DNA of 31,505 bases, from contig JBBSEZ010000054.1 in the NCBI GenBank assembly GCA_038239195.1, positions 1-31,505 of the forward strand, given 5' to 3'. The position numbers and the translations under genes were made by a program. Origin of the DNA: JBBSEZ01 sp038239195 (GTDB lineage Bacteria; Planctomycetota; Planctomycetia; Gemmatales; Gemmataceae). The notes under the pieces were generated by a model. It had not been told where the DNA came from. It made no database searches and worked only from the letters and a program-made list of their open reading frames with translations. Numbering within the stretch: the stretch's first letter is position 1; every line of letters starts with the position of its first letter. Positions 15,619 to 22,229 of the stretch are shown here, in pieces.

Positions 15619-18144
15619 ATGCGTCGCCGTTCCTGGTTGGCCGCCTTTGTCCTCCTCGGCGCTTGCGGGGGCCTGGCCTTCGGCTTGCCCCTGTTTCGAG
15701 AGGGCCAGCCCGCGCCCGCCGGCCCCGCTCTCGCGCCCGCCATCGCCCGCACCCTGCCGGGCCTCCAGTCGGGCGGGCACGTTCTTCTGCCCAACCAGTG
15801 GTCGCTGCGGCCGGCAGGCAAACAGGTGCCTCTGGGCGACTTCCCGGTCAACCTCGCCCTGCACCCAACGGGGCGGTGGATGGCTGTGCTGCACGCGGGC
15901 CACGGCACCCACGAAGTGCAAATCGTCGATCTGAAAAAGGGCAAGGAGCGCGTCTGCTGCCGAGTCCCGCTCGAACAGACCTGGCTCGGGCTGTGCTTCT
16001 CGCCGGACGGCGCCACCCTCTACGCCAGCGGCGGGGAGCGCGAGATCGTCCACGCCTTCGCCTTCGAGGATGGCCTCCTGGCCCGGCGCACGGCCGTGCG
16101 CGTGGCGGAGACGACGAAGACCTTCATCCCTGGTGGCCTGGCCGTGGCGCGCGACGGCAAGACGCTGTACGCCGCGGGGACCTGGGGCCACGCCGTCGCC
16201 TTGGTCCCCCTGGCCGCCCCCGAGAAGCGGCGCACCGTCGCGCTGGGCGAGGGCTCGTACCCCTACGCCTGCCTGCCGGGGCCCGGCGGGAAGCGCCTGT
16301 TCGTGAGCCTGTGGGGCCAGGCCAAGGTCGCGGTGGTGGACCTGAAGGCGGGCAAGGTGATGGGGACGTGGGCGACGGAGAGCCATCCGACGGAGATGGC
16401 GCTGTCTCCCGACGGCAAGGCGCTGTTCGTGGCCTGCGCCAACTCGACGAAGGTGAGCGTCCTCGACGCCCGGAGCGGCAAGGGCCTGGAGACGATCTCG
16501 TGCGCGCTCTACCCGGCAGCCCCGTCGGGCAACACGCCGAGCAGCCTGAGCCTGTCGCCGGACGGGGAGCTCCTGTTCGTCGCCAACGCGGACGCCAACA
16601 ACCTCGCCGTCTTCAAGGTCTCGGAGCCGGGCAAGTCGCAGCCGCTGGGCTTCATCCCCGTCGGCTGGTATCCGACCTGCGTGCGCTACAACGCCCTCGA
16701 CAAGCGCATCTACGTCGCCAACGGCAAAGGCCTGACTTCGCGGGCCAACCCGCAGGGCCCCGGGCCCTACGCCGACCGGCGCTTTCCTTCCATCTACCAG
16801 TACATCGCAGGGCTGATGCGCGGGACGCTGGGCATCATCGACCTGCCGGGCCCCAAGGAGATGGCCGGCTACCGCAAGCAAGCCTATGCCTGTAGCCCGC
16901 TGCGCGCCGACGCGGGCGTGGTGGGCGGATGGTCGCCGGGCAGCCCCATCCCGCAGAAGGTGGGCGACAAGTCGCCGATCAAGTACGTGATCTACGTCAT
17001 CAAGGAAAACCGGACCTACGACCAGATGCTCGGCGACGTGAAGGAGGGAAACGGCGACCCCAACCTGTGCATCTTCGGCGACAAGATCACTCCGAATCAT
17101 CACAAGCTCGCCCGCGAGTTCGTCCTGCTCGACAACTTCTACGTCGAGGGGGAGGTGTCGGCCGACGGGCACGAGTGGAGCATGGGGGCCTACGCGACCG
17201 ACTTCGTCGAGAAGGTCTGGCCGTTGACCTATCGCCCGAGCCCGCTGAAGAAGTTCGCCTTCTACCCGGCGGAGGGCGTGTTCGACCCGATCGCCCGGCC
17301 GTCGGGCGGCTACCTCTGGGACCGCTGCAAGGAGGCGGGCGTGAGCTACCGCAGCTACGGCGAGTGGATCAGCAACGGCAAGACGCTGAAAGACCCCGGC
17401 AAGCCGCGCGTCAAGGCGCTGGAGGGGCACTTCGACCCGTGGTTCCGCGGCTACGACCTCGACTACCCCGACCAGAAGCGGGCCGACCGCTTCATCGAAG
17501 AGTGGAAGCGCTTCGAGAAGGCCGGCACGATGCCGCGGCTTTCCATCCTGCGCCTGCCCAACGACCACACCGCGGGAACGCGCGTGGGCAAGCCGACCCC
17601 GCGGGCAATGGTGGCCGACAACGACCTGGCCCTGGGCCGGGTGGTGGAGGCGGTGAGCACGAGCTCGTTGTGGAAGGAGACCGCCATCTTCGTGGTGGAG
17701 GACGACGCCCAGAACGGGCCCGACCACGTGGACGCACACCGGACGGTGGCGTTCGTCGTCAGCCCCTATACGAAAAGGCGCTTTGTGGACTCGACGATGT
17801 ACTCGACGAGCAGCATGCTGCGGACGATGGAGCTGGTGCTGGGGCTGAGGCCGATGAGCCAGTTCGACGCGGCGGCGCGGCCGATGTACCACTCGTTCCA
17901 GGCGAAGCCGGACCTGACGCCTTACAAGCACGTGAAGCCGGCTGTGGACCTGACCGAGAAGAACAAGCCGGATGCGTGGGGGGCGAAGTTGTCGGAGACG
18001 TTCAAGCTGGACCAGGAGGACTGTGCCGACGACCTGCTGTTCAACGAGGTGATCTGGCGGTCGGTGAAGGGGCCCCACTCGCCGATGCCGGCGCCGGTGC
18101 GGGCGGCGTTCGTGTTTCCGCACTTGAAGGACGAGAAGAAGTGA
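15619..18144 (+). CDS. YncE-like beta-propeller and phosphoesterase lipoprotein
   Basis: This 841-residue exported protein starts at ATG 15619, behind CGGAGGTG. The N-terminus is a signal peptide whose VLLGAC fits a lipobox, with Cys16 as the lipidation site. Residues about 60-390 hold YncE/lactonase-type propeller blades with repeated SPDG motifs (FSPDGATLY, LSPDGKALF, LSPDGELLF). Residues about 453-800 form a phosphoesterase related to phospholipase C and acid phosphatase AcpA: KENRTYDQ (about 463-469), ADGHEWSMGAYATD (from about 515), then VEDDAQNGPDHVDAHRT (from 693). This two-domain type recurs in planctomycetes and acidobacteria. Its substrate is unknown. A choline-phosphate or phospholipid substrate would suit the neighbouring choline-class importer, but that is inference. 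Confidence 0.88.
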   Translation: MRRRSWLAAFVLLGACGGLAFGLPLFREGQPAPAGPALAPAIARTLPGLQSGGHVLLPNQWSLRPAGKQVPLGDFPVNLALHPTGRWMAVLHAGHGTHEVQIVDLKKGKERVCCRVPLEQTWLGLCFSPDGATLYASGGEREIVHAFAFEDGLLARRTAVRVAETTKTFIPGGLAVARDGKTLYAAGTWGHAVALVPLAAPEKRRTVALGEGSYPYACLPGPGGKRLFVSLWGQAKVAVVDLKAGKVMGTWATESHPTEMALSPDGKALFVACANSTKVSVLDARSGKGLETISCALYPAAPSGNTPSSLSLSPDGELLFVANADANNLAVFKVSEPGKSQPLGFIPVGWYPTCVRYNALDKRIYVANGKGLTSRANPQGPGPYADRRFPSIYQYIAGLMRGTLGIIDLPGPKEMAGYRKQAYACSPLRADAGVVGGWSPGSPIPQKVGDKSPIKYVIYVIKENRTYDQMLGDVKEGNGDPNLCIFGDKITPNHHKLAREFVLLDNFYVEGEVSADGHEWSMGAYATDFVEKVWPLTYRPSPLKKFAFYPAEGVFDPIARPSGGYLWDRCKEAGVSYRSYGEWISNGKTLKDPGKPRVKALEGHFDPWFRGYDLDYPDQKRADRFIEEWKRFEKAGTMPRLSILRLPNDHTAGTRVGKPTPRAMVADNDLALGRVVEAVSTSSLWKETAIFVVEDDAQNGPDHVDAHRTVAFVVSPYTKRRFVDSTMYSTSSMLRTMELVLGLRPMSQFDAAARPMYHSFQAKPDLTPYKHVKPAVDLTEKNKPDAWGAKLSETFKLDQEDCADDLLFNEVIWRSVKGPHSPMPAPVRAAFVFPHLKDEKK

Positions 18145-18536
18145 GCGTGGCTCAGGGGATGGGGCTCCAGGTCACGTCGCGGAGGGCGTCGCCCTCGTAG
18201 ATGCGGGAGGGTGGCCGCCTCGAGTTGATTCAGGCGAGCGCAGCGGTCAGGGTGTGGCAACAATTCCGGGAGCGCCCTGCCAGGCCGCAACCGGTGGGCC
18301 CCCGGCGCGATTCCGCTTGCGGCCTGGCGAGGCGCTCCGGAATGTTTGCCCCTCCCCGGCCAACGTCCTTGCGCGCTGGGCTAATAAGCGATGCGCCGGG
18401 CAGGGCGATTGAACGACCGCCGGGAAAGAGAATCGAGAAAACAGAGCCAGGAAAATGGTTGCGACCCGCGCCCTCGCTCGCTACTGTTAGCAGTTGAGTG
18501 TCTCTTCCAGGCACCAAGGCAGCAATCGGGCGCGAA
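18145..18536. other. Gene-poor stretch with gene-remnant-like tail and long inverted repeat
   Basis: No convincing intact gene lies here. On the minus strand, 18152-18220 reads RIYEGDALRDVTWSPIP-stop after an upstream TGA. This looks like the last residues of a lost gene, though I cannot name it. A long inverted repeat occupies 18256-18350. The rest shows nothing I can support. Confidence 0.5.
18256..18350. repeat. Long imperfect inverted repeat (about 35-bp arms, 26-nt loop)
   Basis: The left arm (18256-18290) and right arm (18317-18350) are complementary except for a few mismatches and a single-base bulge. The arm ends at the loop are GGCCGCAA and TTGCGGCC, and the outer parts GGCAACAATTCC and GGAATGTTTGCC also nearly pair. 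The loop is GC-rich. There is no T-tract, so it is not a classic terminator, though it lies 110 bp after the phosphoesterase stop. It could be a structured RNA, a strong transcript end or a miniature palindromic element. Confidence 0.75.
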
Positions 18537-18925
18537 ATGCAACGCCTGCGGAGCCCCTGGCGCAAGACCCAGACACGAGCGCTTCTGCTCGTCCTGGTGA
18601 TGCTTGCGCTCGCCGGGGGGCCCCCGCGGCTCGGGGGAGTTGCGGCGATTACGTCCACTTCGACAGCCCGCCCGTCGCTCACCAGGACCAGGACGGGCCG
18701 GCGGAGCCGGTCCCGGCCCCGCCTTGCCAGGGGCCAGGTTGTTCGCGAAAAGGCCCCTCGCCTCTGGTGCCCAGCCCACACTCGCGATTCGCTCCCGAGC
18801 AGGTGCTGCATCCCACCGCCACCGCCCGTTTGCCCGCCTTGGAACGGTCCTTCCATCGACCACGCGCCGGGCTCATTGCCGTCCCCTCGGTCTACCCGTC
18901 GGCCATCTTCCACCCTCCTCGCTGA
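18537..18925 (+). pseudogene. Small secreted Cys-containing protein, frameshifted
   Basis: ATG 18537 begins a clear signal peptide (MQRLRSPWRKTQTRALLLVL then VMLALAGG). This frame then decays. A different frame, entered across the G6C5 run at 18615-18625, reads GSCGDYVHFDSPPVAHQ, then PPCQGPGCSRKGPSPLVP, and ends SAIFHPPR-stop at 18925. Joined, they make an exported protein of about 129 residues with a CGDYVH start and a C-x4-C pair. This resembles small secreted planctomycete proteins I recall, without a known function. The break may be a real frameshift or a miscalled homopolymer. It lies on the same strand as the ABC operon downstream. Confidence 0.5.
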
Positions 18926-19121
18926 GTTTCCAGTCGTTCGTTTGGCCGGCCCCGACGTTCCCTGCGCGGATTTTCTGCGCGGGAGCGCTTCCTCGCTTCC
19001 GTCCCCGGCGATCCACCGCGCGAAGTTGCGGACCGCACAGGTCGCACGTTCGGCCGCGCGGAGCACGTCGAGGAAGGTCCTCGGCGCGCGCGTCGATTCT
19101 CGTTCGACCAGAGGTTCCCTC

Positions 19122-19286
19122 GTGCGACCTCAGAAACACGCCCTTCCCCTTGGCGAATGGCTCGTGGTGCTCGCGGTCCTCCTCACGCTGACGGCCCTGC
19201 TGATCTTCGCCGTCCACAAGGTGAGCGCAGCCGCCGCACGCAAGGCCCCCGCACCCGCGAGCAGGAAGGCCTTACCGGATGGCTAA
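19122..19286 (+). CDS. Small single-helix membrane protein
   Basis: This 54-residue candidate starts at GTG 19122, with AGAGG about seven bases upstream. A short basic N-terminus (VRPQKHALPLGEW) precedes one strongly hydrophobic helix (VVLAVLLTLTALLIFAV) and a basic Ala/Lys tail. This is a plausible N-in membrane miniprotein. It lies 91 bp before the binding-protein gene of the ABC importer and could be its accessory subunit. The evidence is one good ribosome binding site, one helix and synteny. It could also be a chance open frame. Confidence 0.45.
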   Translation: MRPQKHALPLGEWLVVLAVLLTLTALLIFAVHKVSAAAARKAPAPASRKALPDG

Positions 19287-19377
19287 CTCATGGAGACGAG
19301 GCCCGCGAAGCCCGGAAGGATCGACCTTTCGCCCCCCTGCGGGCAACCTTGCGAAACAGGAACAGAGGAGCACAACC

Positions 19378-20436
19378 ATGACGTTTCGGCGCACCGTTTT
19401 CCTGGGCGTGTTCGGCTGGGCCTCCGCGATCACTTTGCTGCACGCGGACCTCAACTGGCACTCGTTCGACGCCAAACCGGAGGGGGGCGCTCGCAGGAAG
19501 TTCCGCGTCGGCTTCCTGCCGGTCACCTGACACCTCACCTGTCCCGTGACCCATTACATCAACGAGCAGATGAGTGGCGACGGGCAGTTTGAACCGGTTC
19601 GGTTCAACGAGTTCGGCTCGATCCAGGACGCCTTGCTGAGCGACAACCTCCAGGCGACCTTCATCCTGGCGCCGCTGGCGATGAACCTGCGCGAGCGCGG
19701 CGCGCCGATCCGCATCGTCTACCTCGGCCATCGCGACGGCACCGCGATGATGGTCCACAAAGACTCGGACGTCCACACGATTCGCGACCTCAAAGGGAAG
19801 ACGATCGCGTTTCCGGCCAAGTTCTCCAACCAGTATCTGATCCTGTTCAAGGCGCTCCACGAGCGCGGCATGAGCATGAAGGACGTCAAGGAGACGTTCC
19901 TCCCCCCTCCGGAGATGCCCACGGTGCTCCGACAGCGCAACGGCGTCGATGCCGTCATCTCGGGGGAGCCGATCATGGCGCGCACCCAGATGGACGGCTA
20001 TGGACGGGTCTTGTTCCTCACCAACGAGGTGTGGCCGGAGTTCATCTCGTGCGTGCTGGCCGTGCGCGAGGACGCCATCGAGAACCGTCGCGAGGAGGTG
20101 CAGGCGCTGGTGGACGGCATCGCCCGCAGTGGGATGTGGCTCGACTCCGACCGGGACACCACGCTCGTCCACCGCAAGCAGGCGGCGGTGTTCGTCGATC
20201 AGAACTACTACAAGTACGACGACCCGAAGCTGCTGGAGTTCGCGCTCACCACCCCGCCCGACCGAGTCAAGTACACCAACCTGACCGTGCAGCGCCCCAA
20301 CTTCCTGGAGATCGAGAAATATGCCAGGATGGCCGGGATCTTCCAGGGGAAGGTGACGTTCGAGGACTACACCGACTCGAGTTTCGTCCAGAAGGGCCGG
20401 CCCCTGAAGGCCTGGGAATGGGAGGGCCGCAAGTGA
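19378..20436 (+). CDS. NitT/TauT-type ABC substrate-binding protein with in-frame TGA at codon 51
   Basis: ATG 19378 follows AGAGGAG and opens a signal peptide (MTFRRTVFLGVFGW then ASAITLLHA). The frame reads KFRVGFLPVT, hits TGA at 19528-19530, and continues in the same frame as HLTCPVTHYINEQM through residue 352 to a stop overlapping the permease start. Downstream are family hallmarks: ATFILAPLAMNLRERG, DLKGKTIAFPAKFSNQ, and PPPEMPTVLRQRNGVDAVISG. Such proteins deliver nitrate, sulfonates, pyrimidines or bicarbonate to importers. As I recall them, relatives read PVTCHLTCPVT here, so TGA replaces a cysteine. It may be a nonsense mutation, a base error or selenocysteine. A restart at ATG 19546 would lack a signal peptide and a strand of the fold. 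Confidence 0.8.
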
Positions 20437-21308
20437 CCCCTCTACCCGATACGTCGAGCTCGGGGCCCCCGCCGCCCGCTGCCCCTTCCGGGCCGGGAGC
20501 GCTGCGCCGGTGCTTTCCCGTCCCCGAAGTGGTCGTACGCGTCCTTCTGCCGCTGGGGGTCGCGGCGGCCTGCCTGCTGTTCTGGCACGCAGGCATCTCC
20601 TGGTCGCGCGCCACCGCGCCAGGCACCTCGGTGTTGCCGACGCCGCTGGAGGCGCTGCGCGGGCTGATCGAGTTGGCCGAGAAAGGTTATCTCCTCAAGT
20701 TCACGGTCTCGTCGCTCTTCCGCGTGACGTGGGCGTTCCTGGCGGCGGTCCTCGTGGGCGTCCCCCTTGGGCTGGCGCTGGGCTGGTTCGCCCGCGCTTA
20801 CCAGGCGCTCAACCCGCTGATCCAGGTCCTCCGCCCGATCTCGCCGATCGCCTGGATCCCCGTGGCGATCGTCTGGTTCGGCATCACCGAGACAGCGCCC
20901 GTCTTCCTGATCTTCCTGGCCAGCATCTTCCCCATCACCGTGTCGGCGACGGCGGCGGTGCAGAACATCCAGACGGTCTACGTGCGGGCGGCGCGCAACT
21001 TCGGGCTGACCCGGTCCCAGATGTTCCGGCGCGTGATCCTCCCGGCCACGCTCCCCCAGATCCTCACCGGGCTGCGCATCGCCCTGGGCATCGCGTGGCT
21101 GGTCGTGGTGGCGGCCGAGATGATCGTTCTGAACCCGAACGTGGGCGGGCTGGGCTTCCTGATCATCGACGCCCGCAACCAGGGGGGGCGCTACGACCTC
21201 GTCGTGTCCGGCATGATCATGATTGGGCTGATCGGCCTGGTGATCGATCTGCTGATGCGTCAACTGGAGCGCTTCGACGAGGTGCGTTGGGGCTATGGCA
21301 ACCGCTGA
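20433..21308 (+). CDS. NitT/TauT-type ABC transporter permease
   Basis: This 291-residue inner-membrane permease starts at GTG 20433, overlapping the binding-protein stop as GTGA. After a Pro/Ser-rich cytoplasmic lead (about 1-28) there are six helices. The coupling EAA-type loop is VRAARNFGLTRSQMFRRVIL, followed by PATLPQILTGLRIALGIAW, the pattern of SsuC/TauC/NrtB permeases. RPISPIAWIPVAIVWFG is another family signature. The gene is intact, and translational coupling to the TGA-containing gene implies that gene is still read or was until recently. Confidence 0.9.
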   Translation: MTPLPDTSSSGPPPPAAPSGPGALRRCFPVPEVVVRVLLPLGVAAACLLFWHAGISWSRATAPGTSVLPTPLEALRGLIELAEKGYLLKFTVSSLFRVTWAFLAAVLVGVPLGLALGWFARAYQALNPLIQVLRPISPIAWIPVAIVWFGITETAPVFLIFLASIFPITVSATAAVQNIQTVYVRAARNFGLTRSQMFRRVILPATLPQILTGLRIALGIAWLVVVAAEMIVLNPNVGGLGFLIIDARNQGGRYDLVVSGMIMIGLIGLVIDLLMRQLERFDEVRWGYGNR

Positions 21309-21324
21309 CCCGAAAGGAGCTGGC

Positions 21325-22080
21325 ATGGGCGCCCCGGCCGTCGCTCTCCGCGACCTGTGCATGACCTTCCCCGGCAAGCGCGGCGCGCCGCCGACCGTCG
21401 TGCTGGACCGGGTCAGCCTGGACGTGAGCCAGGGGGAATTCGTCTGCCTGGTCGGCCCCTCGGGCTGTGGCAAATCGACCATCCTCAACGTGCTCGGCGG
21501 CTTCCAGGTCGCCACGAGCGGCACGGCGCTCGTCGGCGGGGGGCCGGTGCGCGGCCCCGACCCGCGCCGCATCTTCGTCTTCCAGGAGAACGGCGTCTTT
21601 CCGTGGCTGACGGTCTGGGACAACGTCGGTTTCGGCCTGTCGCGCAAGACGAAGGCGGAGCAGAAGCAGACGATCGAACACTACGTCGAGATGGTCGGCC
21701 TCAAGGGCTTCGAGCGCGCCTACCCGCGCGAGCTGTCCGGCGGGATGAAGCAGCGCGTCGAGCTGGCCCGCGCCCTGGCGGCGAGCCCGGAGACGATCTA
21801 CATGGACGAGCCGTTCGGCGCGCTGGACTACCTCACGCGCCTGAAGATGCGCGCCGATCTGGTGCGCATCTGGCAGCAGGAGCGCAAGACGATCGTCTTC
21901 GTCACCCACGACATCGACGAGGCGGTGCAGCTCGCCGACCGCGTGGTCGTGCTCACGCCCCGGCCGGCGCGCATCGCCGAGATCGTGACGGTCGAGGCCC
22001 CCCGGCCGCGCCACCTCCACGTGCCGGGGTACGTCGAGGCCCGCGACCGCATCTTCGCGGCGATGGGCGAGGAGGATTGA
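21325..22080 (+). CDS. NitT/TauT-type ABC transporter ATPase
   Basis: This 251-residue ATPase completes the importer. Walker A is GPSGCGKST (44-52). FQENGVFPWLTVWDNVGFGL holds the Q-loop; LSGGMKQRVELARAL and TIYMDEPFGALD are the signature and Walker B; VTHDIDEAVQLADRV is the switch region. These match the SsuB/TauB/NrtD group. ATG 21325 is preceded by GAAAGGAG and lies 16 bp after the permease stop. An upstream in-frame ATG at 21295 would overlap the permease gene and lacks that site. The substrate is not readable from this subunit. Confidence 0.92.
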   Translation: MGAPAVALRDLCMTFPGKRGAPPTVVLDRVSLDVSQGEFVCLVGPSGCGKSTILNVLGGFQVATSGTALVGGGPVRGPDPRRIFVFQENGVFPWLTVWDNVGFGLSRKTKAEQKQTIEHYVEMVGLKGFERAYPRELSGGMKQRVELARALAASPETIYMDEPFGALDYLTRLKMRADLVRIWQQERKTIVFVTHDIDEAVQLADRVVVLTPRPARIAEIVTVEAPRPRHLHVPGYVEARDRIFAAMGEED

Positions 22081-22229
22081 GGGCCCCTGCTGGCGAGCGG
22101 GGGGGGGCGTTCGCCCTGTTCCATAGAGCGCCCAGCTCCTCGATAACATCAGGGAGTTGCCGGCGCGCCTGGCGGGGGCGATACTGAATCGTGGCCTCGC
22201 CGCTGGTCCCCGCCGGATGGAGCCTTCTC

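Noticed and set aside
15601..18123. Long minus-strand open frame opposite the phosphoesterase
   Set aside because: It is antisense to a gene with clear motifs. The translation is low-complexity and rich in Arg, Val and His.
18493..19286. Single long plus-strand protein from 18498 to 19286
   Set aside because: Only its first 30 residues (signal peptide) and last 54 (membrane miniprotein) look real. The middle is Arg/Pro/Ser-rich noise, while a better frame exists at 18630-18925.
19539..19607. Hairpins after the in-frame TGA as a definite SECIS element
   Set aside because: They fold, but the apical loops lack the expected early G pattern and the second hairpin is too far from the TGA. They are kept only as a test in the finding.
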